Part shown: positions 26,222 to 34,689 of the stretch, piece after piece | Numbering within the stretch: the first letter of the stretch is position 1 | How the letters are laid out: the number at the start of each line of letters is the position of its first letter | Source of the DNA: Methanolobus sp. | GTDB taxonomy: Archaea > Halobacteriota > Methanosarcinia > Methanosarcinales > Methanosarcinaceae | Assembly: GCF_016278385.1 (NCBI RefSeq) | Contig: NZ_JADQBY010000019.1 | Span: forward strand, 1 to 64,000 | Reading direction: 5' to 3' | DNA length: 64,000 nucleotides | Position numbers and translations under genes: made by a program | Notes under the pieces: generated by a model | What the model saw: only the letters and a program-made list of their open reading frames with translations | Told to the model about the DNA's origin: nothing | The model's database searches: none

Positions 26222-27306
26222 TGTATGATAGTCAGATACATATCAATGGAAGAGAGATTTCTATAGGTTCGCCTGCTTATTTCATTGCTGATATTGCCTC
26301 TAATCATGATGGGTATATAGAACGTGCTAAAGAGTTAATCTGGCTTGCTAAAGATGCTGGTGCAGACGCAGTCAAATTTCAACATTTCAAGGCAAACAGT
26401 ATTGTAAGTGATTATGGTTTTAAACATCTTACTGCTAAAATGAGTCATCAGTCTTCATGGGAAAAGTCAGTTTTTGAGGTCTATGAGCAGTGTGAATGCA
26501 ATCGTGACTGGACTCAAGAGTTGTCAAAAACTGCAAAAGACGCAAAGATTGATTTTATGACAACACCTTATGATTACGAGGCGGTTGAGTTACTTGCTCC
26601 GTTCATTCCGGCTTATAAGATTGGTTCGGGTGATATTACCTGGATTGATTTCATTGAAACGGTAGCAAAAAAAAATAAACCATTGATACTTGCAACTGGT
26701 GCATCAAATATGGATGACGTTGAACGTGCGGTAGATAGTGTTTTACGATATAATAGTCAACTTGTGCTATTACAATGCAATACTAATTATACCGGAAGCA
26801 AGGATAATTTCAAATACACCAATCTGAAAGTACTTGAGACATTTGCGATTAGATATCCTAATATGGTACTTGGTCTATCTGATCACACGCCGCTTCATGC
26901 CGCAGTTTTAGGGGCAATAGCATTAGGTGCAAGAGTTATCGAAAAGCATTTCACAGATGATAATGAGCGTGCTGGGCCTGATCATGCATTTTCGATGAAT
27001 CCATGCACGTGGAGAGAAATGATCGATCGGAGCCGTGAACTGGAAATGGCTTTAGGTAATGGAATAAAGCGCATTGAGTCAAATGAAAAAGATACTTCGG
27101 TTGTTCAACGCCGTTGCTTACGTTTTATTCGTGACAAGGCGACAGGTGAAAGAATAAGTAAAGATGACCTTGTGTCTCTTCGTCCGGCACCCACAGGCTC
27201 TCTGGAGCCTTATATGGTACGTAAGGTTGTGGGTAAGACATTAGCCGTTCCAAAATCAAAGGGAGATGCAATTTTGATTGGAGATATTGTGGAGGAGATA
27301 TGTTAA
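26218..27306 (+). CDS. Nonulosonic acid synthase, NeuB/SpsE/PseI family
   Basis: A 362-residue enzyme condensing a six-carbon amino sugar with phosphoenolpyruvate to form a nine-carbon sialic-acid-like sugar. A TIM barrel (DIASNHDG, AVKFQHFKANS, TTPYDYEA, YKIGSGDI, LATGASNM, SDHTPL, VIEKHFTDD) is followed by a C-terminal SAF/antifreeze-like domain from ~residue 295. All core motifs are intact. It overlaps the reductase upstream and the acetyltransferase downstream, so co-translation is likely. Whether the product is neuraminic, legionaminic or pseudaminic acid is open. No hydrolysing 2-epimerase (NeuC/LegG) or PseG was seen in this window. Confidence 0.93.
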   Translation: MMYDSQIHINGREISIGSPAYFIADIASNHDGYIERAKELIWLAKDAGADAVKFQHFKANSIVSDYGFKHLTAKMSHQSSWEKSVFEVYEQCECNRDWTQELSKTAKDAKIDFMTTPYDYEAVELLAPFIPAYKIGSGDITWIDFIETVAKKNKPLILATGASNMDDVERAVDSVLRYNSQLVLLQCNTNYTGSKDNFKYTNLKVLETFAIRYPNMVLGLSDHTPLHAAVLGAIALGARVIEKHFTDDNERAGPDHAFSMNPCTWREMIDRSRELEMALGNGIKRIESNEKDTSVVQRRCLRFIRDKATGERISKDDLVSLRPAPTGSLEPYMVRKVVGKTLAVPKSKGDAILIGDIVEEIC

Positions 27307-27824
27307 AGGGTAATTATGTTGGTCTTCGAGCTATTGAGTGCTCTGATTTGCCGAAGTTGATGTCTTTTCGTAATAGGCCAGAATATCGCCGTTTTTTTCG
27401 TGAGTATCGTGAGCTGAATAGTGAAACTCAAAAAAACTGGTACGAAAATGTAGTTATGAATGATTCCAGAACAATAATGTTTGCCATTATTGATCTTAAA
27501 GATGACCGACTTCTTGGAGCATGTGGTTTATGTTACATAGATTGGATTAATAGAAATGCTGATTTTTCAATTTATATAGGGGAAGATAACTTATATATCG
27601 ATGATAAGTTTGCTCCAGATGCCGGCACAGTTATGATTAATTATGGTTTTGATGAACTTGGTCTACACAGATTATGGGCTGAGATATACAGTTTTGATGA
27701 ACCGAAAAAAGCTTTCTTTGCAAAACTGGGTTTCAAACTTGATGGTATTCATCGTGAAACGCATTGGTCTGAAGGCAAGTGGTATGATTCATTGTTCTAC
27801 AGTTTACTTGATAGTGAACTTTAA
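27300..27824 (+). CDS. GNAT N-acetyltransferase
   Basis: A 174-residue acetyltransferase of the RimJ/RimL-like GNAT branch, with the beta-strand/acetyl-CoA region LLGACGLCYIDWINRNADFSIYIG and the C-terminal HRLWAEIYSFDEPKKAFFAKLGF. The ATG overlaps the end of the NeuB-family gene and is preceded by GGAGGAGAT, a strong ribosome-binding site. Similar small GNATs (for example PseH) N-acetylate amino sugars in nonulosonic acid pathways, which is the best guess here. Confidence 0.85.
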   Translation: MLKGNYVGLRAIECSDLPKLMSFRNRPEYRRFFREYRELNSETQKNWYENVVMNDSRTIMFAIIDLKDDRLLGACGLCYIDWINRNADFSIYIGEDNLYIDDKFAPDAGTVMINYGFDELGLHRLWAEIYSFDEPKKAFFAKLGFKLDGIHRETHWSEGKWYDSLFYSLLDSEL

Positions 27825-28266
27825 ATGTGTATCATAGATTTTGCTCTGTATAATTGCTCATTTGAATAATTACGATAATCTTAATATACTTATTAAGGTT
27901 ATGCAGTAATTATTTTAATTTGACTTATTTTGGTTGTTTCCAGTGCTTCTTGATCATGATTTCTAAATTTTTTAAATATAAGTATCGTTTCTATCAGATT
28001 TCTGTTATTATAAAATCCTTTGTCAAATATACATAACATTTTTCTGCGTTACTCTTTTGAGATTTTTTCTTTTTGTTTGTTTCAGATTTTTGTTCATTTC
28101 TAAATTATCGCTTTAGAATAAAATTAACAGTAGTTTCTACCACAGCCAAAAAGACATTATATTTCAACGTGGTATATAGATAGGATATATTATATATTAA
28201 ATCCGAGGGCATGGAAATAGTAACTAAATCAGTACGTTGCACATAAAACAATGTAGTAGAGGAAGT
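27825..28266. other. AT-rich gap inside the glycan island
   Basis: About 440 bases with no convincing gene, lying between the acetyltransferase and the aldo-keto reductase. It contains a TATA-like run near 28182-28200, a good candidate promoter for the second half of the island. No repeat or terminal inverted repeat of an insertion sequence is visible. Confidence 0.5.
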
Positions 28267-29133
28267 ATGTTAATTAGCAAAATAACATTGGGTACAGCTC
28301 AATTTGGAATGGACTATGGGATTAATAATCAAAGAGGAAAAATCCCAAAGAACGAAATATTTCAAATAATGGATACTTGTGTGAGTATAGGAATAAAATC
28401 TTTCGACACTGCTCGTAACTATGGAGATAGTGAATCCCTCCTCGGAACATATATAAAGACCTCATCTCATGATATAGACATCTTTTCAAAACTACCAGAG
28501 TGCAATCCAAACGAAGTTGATAAAATAGTTCATCAAAGTCTAAAAAACTTAAATATTGACACAATATATGGTTACTACATACACAGCTTTAAGAGTTTTA
28601 TTGACAACCCCCAAATATGGGGAGAACTTGAAAAGCTCAAAGCTATTGGGAAAATTCAAAAAATTGGTTTTTCTCTTTATTACCCAGAAGAACTGGATAA
28701 ACTAATTCATAATAATGTTTTATTTGATGTAGTGCAAATTCCGTTTAATGTGTTAGACCAGCGTTTCGAAAGATATTTTAGTATTCTAAAAAAAAAAGGA
28801 ATAGAAATATCAGTTCGCTCTGTCTTTTTACAAGGATTATTGTTCAAAAGACCTTCTGACCTATCTCCTAGTTTTTTGAAAATACAAAGTAAATTATCGG
28901 ATATTCAAAATTTAGCAAAAGAGAATGATATTCCTCTTGAAGCATTATTTTTTAATTTTGCGACCAATAATCAATATATTGATCATGTTGTCGTTGGTGT
29001 TGACAATTTACAAAACTTAAAAGATATTGTGGGTTCATTGAAATATTCACAACAAACCAGAAGTTTACAAAAATGTCTTGAGAGTTTTAGAGAAGATGAT
29101 GAGAATATAATTTTACCTTTCAATTGGAAGTAA
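28267..29133 (+). CDS. Aldo/keto reductase
   Basis: A 288-residue TIM-barrel NAD(P)H oxidoreductase. The catalytic tetrad candidates are Asp/Tyr in SFDTARNYGDSE, Lys in FSKLP and His in YYIHSF. The ATG at 28267 follows GAGG closely; an upstream TTG at 28237 lacks a site. It begins the low-GC half of the island and is followed three bases later by the cytidylyltransferase-like gene, suggesting reduction of a sugar intermediate. Confidence 0.87.
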   Translation: MLISKITLGTAQFGMDYGINNQRGKIPKNEIFQIMDTCVSIGIKSFDTARNYGDSESLLGTYIKTSSHDIDIFSKLPECNPNEVDKIVHQSLKNLNIDTIYGYYIHSFKSFIDNPQIWGELEKLKAIGKIQKIGFSLYYPEELDKLIHNNVLFDVVQIPFNVLDQRFERYFSILKKKGIEISVRSVFLQGLLFKRPSDLSPSFLKIQSKLSDIQNLAKENDIPLEALFFNFATNNQYIDHVVVGVDNLQNLKDIVGSLKYSQQTRSLQKCLESFREDDENIILPFNWK

Positions 29134-29136
29134 AAA

Positions 29137-29880
29137 ATGAATAAAGTTGCGATTATCCAAGCACGTATGGGATCAACAAGGCTTCCTGGGAAAGTTATGA
29201 AGTTATTGTCAGGTAAACCTATGTTAGAGCATATTGTCAAAAGACTGCAAACAGTAGAGGCGATAGATCAGATTGTAATAGCAACTACATTAAAATCAGA
29301 GGATAATGTTATTTGTGACTTTGCAAAAAGACATAGTATTGAGTATTATAGAGGGAAATCAGTCGATGTATTAGACCGATATTATCAAGCTGCAGTGATG
29401 CATGATGCAGACGTTATAATTCGCATTACTGCTGATGATCCTTTAAAAGATTCACATATCATAAATGAAATCCTGCATGAATATATGGATAATTACGAAA
29501 AATACGATTATGTCAGCAACACCATAGTTCCAACTTATCCCATAGGAATTGATGTCGAAGTTTTTTCATTCAATGCACTTAGGAAAGCATGGATGGAAGC
29601 AGAAGGAACTTTTTACCGTGAGCATGTTACTCCATATATATGGACTAACACTCATCTATTCAATATAAAAAATGTTGAATATACAGGCCATAACCTTTCA
29701 GCTTTGAGATGGACTGTGGATACACAAAATGATTTTGAATTTGCAGAAGCCATATATAGTTATTTGTACAAAGAACATGAAATTTTTTTTATGGAAGATA
29801 TTATTCAACTACTTGATAAATATCCTGAAATACAAACTATTAACAAATATGTTTCTCAGAAAAAATGGGATGTGTTATAA
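29137..29880 (+). CDS. SpsF-like cytidylyltransferase family protein
   Basis: A 247-residue protein of the SpsF/NeuA-like nucleotidyltransferase family, with the diagnostic IIQARMGSTRLPGKVM at the N-terminus and RITADDPLKD further on. Such enzymes are thought to activate nonulosonic-type sugars with CMP or to handle related acids. Together with the NeuB-family synthase it suggests a CMP-activated nine-carbon sugar, though a classical NeuA/PseF motif set is not verified. One base separates its stop from the aminotransferase start. Confidence 0.83.
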   Translation: MNKVAIIQARMGSTRLPGKVMKLLSGKPMLEHIVKRLQTVEAIDQIVIATTLKSEDNVICDFAKRHSIEYYRGKSVDVLDRYYQAAVMHDADVIIRITADDPLKDSHIINEILHEYMDNYEKYDYVSNTIVPTYPIGIDVEVFSFNALRKAWMEAEGTFYREHVTPYIWTNTHLFNIKNVEYTGHNLSALRWTVDTQNDFEFAEAIYSYLYKEHEIFFMEDIIQLLDKYPEIQTINKYVSQKKWDVL

Positions 29881-29881
29881 T

Positions 29882-31057
29882 ATGAGTGAAAAATTATGGC
29901 GTGTTGGCCAAAGAGAATTAGATTACATTAAAGAAGCATTAGATTTGGGTTTGACTGGGGTCATGAATCAAAAACTTGAATATGAGTTTGCAAAAAAAAT
30001 GGGTGTGAAATATGCGGTTGGTGTTAATTCTGGAACATCTGCTCTTCATTCATGCCTTGCAGCAATGGGAATTGGACAAGGGGATGAAGTGATAGTTCCT
30101 CCTTTAACATTTGCATCGACTGCATTTTCAGTTTTGTATCTTGGTGGAGTTCCAGTTTTTGCAGACATTGATCCTGATACATTTAATATTAGCCATGAAG
30201 ATATTGCACGCAAAATAACTTCAAGAACTAAAGCTATAATCCCGGTCTCTCTTTACGGATTATCTGCTGAGATGGATCCAATAATGGAAATAGCAGATAC
30301 GTATGATATTTTTGTACTAGAAGATTGTGCACAATGTTTTTTAGGGAAATACAAAGGTAAAACTGCTGGAACAATTGGTCACATGGGAATTTTTAGTTTT
30401 GAGAGATCAAAACATATGACAACCGGAAACGGTGGAATGCTGATTACCAACGATGCAGAACTGGCAGAAAAAGCACGAAAATTTAGTATCCTTGGATATT
30501 CGACACTAAAGGCAGGAGCTTACGAAACGAAACCACCAAAAGATATTATTCAAGATCCAAACTTTGAAAGGCATCTGTTCGTTTCTCCAAACTACCGGCT
30601 ACCTGAAGTTTGTGCAGCGATGGCTTTAGCCCAACTAGAGCAACTTGATATGTTTGTAGATCGTAGAATTAAAATTGCAAAAATATATTCCAATGTTTTA
30701 AGCGAATGTGAATGGTTGCACTCACAAAAAACACCAGAATATACAGTCAATACTTATTTCACATATGCTATGAAATTAGATTCTCAAAAAGCTAATGTAT
30801 CATGGGAGCAATTCCGGAAAGAATACTTGGAAATAGGTGGCGATCCATATTATGCAGCTTGGAAATTGACATATACAGAGCCCGCTATTCAAGGTATGAA
30901 ATTTGAAAATGGAATTGAGTACAAACCTGGATTATGTCCAATTGCTGAAAAAATACAACCACAGATAATTCAGTTAAAAACAAATTATGAAAGTTTGGAT
31001 TATGCGAAAAAACAGGCCGAAATAATTAGCCAAACAATTGATAAAATCGAAAAATGA
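29882..31057 (+). CDS. PLP sugar aminotransferase, DegT/DnrJ/EryC1 family
   Basis: A 391-residue PLP enzyme that aminates a keto-sugar nucleotide. It shows NSGTSALHSCLAAMGIGQGDEVIVPPLTF, the VLEDCAQ motif with its Asp for the pyridine nitrogen, and the catalytic Lys in FSFERSKHMTTGNGG. I choose the ATG at 29882, one base after the upstream stop; the longer reading would run back into the previous gene. It could make the 4-amino group of a legionaminic-, bacillosamine- or perosamine-like sugar. Confidence 0.9.
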   Translation: MSEKLWRVGQRELDYIKEALDLGLTGVMNQKLEYEFAKKMGVKYAVGVNSGTSALHSCLAAMGIGQGDEVIVPPLTFASTAFSVLYLGGVPVFADIDPDTFNISHEDIARKITSRTKAIIPVSLYGLSAEMDPIMEIADTYDIFVLEDCAQCFLGKYKGKTAGTIGHMGIFSFERSKHMTTGNGGMLITNDAELAEKARKFSILGYSTLKAGAYETKPPKDIIQDPNFERHLFVSPNYRLPEVCAAMALAQLEQLDMFVDRRIKIAKIYSNVLSECEWLHSQKTPEYTVNTYFTYAMKLDSQKANVSWEQFRKEYLEIGGDPYYAAWKLTYTEPAIQGMKFENGIEYKPGLCPIAEKIQPQIIQLKTNYESLDYAKKQAEIISQTIDKIEK

Positions 31058-31140
31058 TGACTTATAAAGTTCAACGGATCGGAACAGGTGCAACACCCAA
31101 ATTCTAAATTTTTATTATCTCTAAGCCATGGAGCAAAGAC

Positions 31141-33069
31141 TTGAAAAAAATCGTGTTGTTAGAGACTTCAGAGCAGGTAGTAGATTGGTTCTCACAAAGC
31201 CAACGTTTTATTGGCACAACAATCATAATTGCACTTTCACCTGATGCGATGTATGAGCTTGAAAAAAACGATGTTGAGTTTAAAGTTTTTGAAGACTATT
31301 ACAAACCGGTGGAATTATATCGTGAGCAAATTTTGAATTATAGCAAAGTTGAAAATCTTTGCCAATACCTTGATAAGCGTATAGTGGAGTGTTGCCGTAA
31401 GGTTGGATCTTATTCTATTCAGCCTGCCATGTTTTCAATTCGATATATTTTGACAACTTATGCAGTAATATCAACAAGGATGTTTCAAATATCTAAACTA
31501 ATATCTATAGAAAAACCAGAAGAGATTATCTATTATGATACTTTAAAATATCCGTTTGGATTTAACAAATCAGCGCCTTTCATTTCGTTTGACAACCGTG
31601 AATCAGTCTATTCCAATTTATTATCACATATAAATTGGGGAATTGTTACCAAAAAAATGGCAATGATAGGGGATGGACAAGTACTAATTTCTTTAAATGA
31701 TGAAAAATTTAGGACTATTAATTTCCCGTCACATTTTAAAAAATGGCTTTTAAATCATCCTATGTGCTACAGTTGTTTATTAAATATTCAAAAAAATAGT
31801 TTTAATAATATGTGGGCTGTATTAAAACAAATCATACCAACTGCAAGAAAACCAGTCCTATTATATGGGGCTGGTTATAGCTGGGATGACTCAATTAGCT
31901 ATCTGCTTAAAAATAACATAACTCCAATATACAGGACTTTGGAGGATTCTGATGTGTTCAATCAGATGTCCATTCAAAAATCAGAAATACTCGATGAATT
32001 GTGGTGCGATCTTGTGGAAGATCCAAAATTTAGGTTCTTCTTCACATGCAATGGTTTTGATTTTTTCCCTATTGTAGAAAGCCGATTTAAATTCTTAGTA
32101 TTGAATTTGATTCCTCTTTGTTTAATAATAACAAAACAAACTATAGAAAGGATTAAAAAACAAAAAATAAAAGCAGTAATTGCATCAACACTTGCAACTC
32201 CAATTGCAAATTCAGTTGCATGTGCAGCTCATACCTGCAATATACCCGTAGTAACATGGCAACATGGGGGGTATGGTGCGATGAGAAACCATCCGTTTAT
32301 AACATACTTAGATTTGCTTAATTCAGATAAACATCTTGTATTTGGAGAAGGAGTCAAGGATAGCTTGGTCACTGAAGCTATTAGGTTCCAAACAGAAGTA
32401 AGAGTAGTCGGATCAATGTCTCTTGAAATGCAAATCAAAGAACATTCATTTGATTTTTCAGTGCAAGAAAAAGTAATTCTATATGCAACTGATTTGTACC
32501 TTAATAACAGTCAATATATTTCAACCGATCCTCCATTTTCAGATGTCATGCTGTGGCAAACACAGAAGCAAATAATTAACCTTTTGTCGACTTATAAAGA
32601 TTATACTATATTGCTCAAATTACATCCATCCCAAAAGCGAAATGAATCACTTATTGCAAAATATATAACAGATAATGATTTTGAAAACTTTAAAATCATA
32701 GGGCTTGAACAAAGTTTTACAGAACTACTCAAAGTTACGAATGCAATTATTCTTGATAGACCATTTACAACAATATTGCAAGCTCTTGTTACTAATAAGC
32801 CAGTATTTGCATTTACAGGTCTTGTTTATTATAGTGAAACAGCACAACAATTTCTTTCAAAACGTGCTATTTGTCAACAGGATATCAGTATCTTTTTATT
32901 TGAACTGAATGCGTATTTATCTGAGAATAAATATTCTCCCGATTTAAACAACAATGAGTTTTTGGTCCATTATGGTCATTCTTTAAAAAAGAACTCTGGA
33001 GAGAGTGCTGTAGAAAATTTGCTTGAAATAATCGCGGAATTTGAAACAAAAGATAATGAATTCAATTAA
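31141..33069 (+). CDS. Predicted GT-B-fold surface carbohydrate transferase
   Basis: A 642-residue protein without close recognisable motifs at the N-terminus. The C-terminal half has a GT-B/CDP-glycerol-transferase look (VVTWQHGGYGAM near residue 370, LLKLHPSQKRNES, and an FTTILQALVTNKPVFAF donor-site stretch), as in transferases that add polyol-phosphates or nonulosonic acids. The start is TTG at 31141, with GGAG about ten bases upstream; no in-frame ATG fits better. Its place beside an SpsF-like gene and a flippase supports a role in finishing or attaching the special sugar. Function is inferred. Confidence 0.7.
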   Translation: MKKIVLLETSEQVVDWFSQSQRFIGTTIIIALSPDAMYELEKNDVEFKVFEDYYKPVELYREQILNYSKVENLCQYLDKRIVECCRKVGSYSIQPAMFSIRYILTTYAVISTRMFQISKLISIEKPEEIIYYDTLKYPFGFNKSAPFISFDNRESVYSNLLSHINWGIVTKKMAMIGDGQVLISLNDEKFRTINFPSHFKKWLLNHPMCYSCLLNIQKNSFNNMWAVLKQIIPTARKPVLLYGAGYSWDDSISYLLKNNITPIYRTLEDSDVFNQMSIQKSEILDELWCDLVEDPKFRFFFTCNGFDFFPIVESRFKFLVLNLIPLCLIITKQTIERIKKQKIKAVIASTLATPIANSVACAAHTCNIPVVTWQHGGYGAMRNHPFITYLDLLNSDKHLVFGEGVKDSLVTEAIRFQTEVRVVGSMSLEMQIKEHSFDFSVQEKVILYATDLYLNNSQYISTDPPFSDVMLWQTQKQIINLLSTYKDYTILLKLHPSQKRNESLIAKYITDNDFENFKIIGLEQSFTELLKVTNAIILDRPFTTILQALVTNKPVFAFTGLVYYSETAQQFLSKRAICQQDISIFLFELNAYLSENKYSPDLNNNEFLVHYGHSLKKNSGESAVENLLEIIAEFETKDNEFN

Positions 33070-33087
33070 AATTCTACTGGTATATAT

Positions 33088-34557
33088 ATGAATCGTATTT
33101 ATTATAAAATCAGACGCATTTTTTCTGATATAATGAAGGTAGGTGCTGTAAAAAGGCAAAGTTTAATTACTTTTATTTGGCAAATAATGTTTACAGTTGT
33201 TGGGTTTGTAAGTACTATGTACATTGCCCAGACAGTAGGACCTGCAATCCTTGGGGTGTATTTCTTATTTTTATCATATAATGGTATTTTTGAGCTTATT
33301 GCGGATGGAGGTTTTGGTAGTGCTGCTGTAAAAAGAATAAGTGAAAATGAAGAGCCTAATGCTTATTTTAGTGCCTATTTTATAATTCGATTGATATTTA
33401 CAATAATTGTTCTAATTGGCTTATTGGTATTTAAGGAGTATTTTGTAGATTTAAATAATGCTGGAATGTTTAACTGGTTACTTCTTTCAGTAATTGTTTC
33501 TATTTTTGGAGGAATTGTATCAAATGGTGTTGCAGGATCTGGTAAAATAGGGGTGAGAATGACCTGTGCATCAATAGGTAACATTTCCAAAATAATACTA
33601 CAGGTAATAGCTATTTTTTTGGGATATGAAGCAGCAGGATTGATTGGCGGAACCATTGCTGGAACTTTTATAGCAGCATTAATCGAATATAAATTTCTGA
33701 AATTGCATTTTGCTAAATTCACTAAGAAACACATTAAAAGTTTGTTGCAATTTTCATTTTGGATATTTTTATCGTCTGGAGGGCTGCTTGTGTTCTCACA
33801 GTCTGATGTTATTTTAATAGGTTATTTTATGGGTAATGCTGATATTGGTGTTTATCGAGTTGCTTTGCAGTTTACAACTATCGCCACATTTTCATCTTAT
33901 GCTCTAAGAACAACTTTATGGCCAAAAGTCAGTAGATGGGCAAAAAACAATGAAATGAATGTTGTTGAAATATCACTTTCCAATGCATTAACTTATTCTT
34001 TAATATTAGCAATTCCTGCGTTTGTTGGTGGTGTATTGTTAGGAAAAGATTTGCTTAGTAATTTTTATGGAACTGATTTTGCAGATGGTTATTCTGTATT
34101 GATTATTTTATTAGGGGTACAGGTAATTACAATATTTCAATATTTTTTCACGATGTACCTTGATGCCCTTGATATGCCAAAAGAATCTTTCAAAGTTACG
34201 TCGATAGCAGTTTTTGTAAACATAATGTTGAATGTATTTCTAATTCCTGTTTACGGAATAAATGGTGCAGCAATTGCAACATTTGTCACCATGGCAGGTA
34301 ATTCAATATTGTCATACATGATACTTTCTAAACATATCAATATAAAACTTCAATTAGAGTGTCTAATGCATATGGTAATGGCATCGTTTATTATGAGTAT
34401 AGTGATTTTTATTTTTATAGCATTTGTACCAATAACTAACATCATTACATCTTTGCTAGCTGTGTTTGTCGGAGGAGTTGTATATGTCTATTCCATTTTG
34501 AAAATGGATCGTCAAATCCAAAAAGATTTTGAAAATATCGTTAGGTACTTTGGATAA
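33088..34557 (+). CDS. Polysaccharide flippase, Wzx/MATE-like
   Basis: A 489-residue integral membrane protein with about 12-14 hydrophobic helices, of the oligosaccharide flippase (PST/Wzx) family. The N-terminal GPAILGVYFLFLS and the mid-protein SDVILIGYFMGNADIGVYRVA stretch are typical. It should move a lipid-linked glycan across the membrane for AglB or a polymerase. It ends a run of very AT-rich genes. No clear Wzy polymerase was recognised in the window. Confidence 0.9.
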   Translation: MNRIYYKIRRIFSDIMKVGAVKRQSLITFIWQIMFTVVGFVSTMYIAQTVGPAILGVYFLFLSYNGIFELIADGGFGSAAVKRISENEEPNAYFSAYFIIRLIFTIIVLIGLLVFKEYFVDLNNAGMFNWLLLSVIVSIFGGIVSNGVAGSGKIGVRMTCASIGNISKIILQVIAIFLGYEAAGLIGGTIAGTFIAALIEYKFLKLHFAKFTKKHIKSLLQFSFWIFLSSGGLLVFSQSDVILIGYFMGNADIGVYRVALQFTTIATFSSYALRTTLWPKVSRWAKNNEMNVVEISLSNALTYSLILAIPAFVGGVLLGKDLLSNFYGTDFADGYSVLIILLGVQVITIFQYFFTMYLDALDMPKESFKVTSIAVFVNIMLNVFLIPVYGINGAAIATFVTMAGNSILSYMILSKHINIKLQLECLMHMVMASFIMSIVIFIFIAFVPITNIITSLLAVFVGGVVYVYSILKMDRQIQKDFENIVRYFG

Positions 34558-34689
34558 ATATTATCAGACCAATTCATTGTTAGAAAGATGTATAATATAT
34601 TAGGATTCAATTTCATCTTTTATTTTTATTCGATAACTATATATTTATGTAACACTTCGAAACATCATTAAATAGATATCAGCTCTTTA

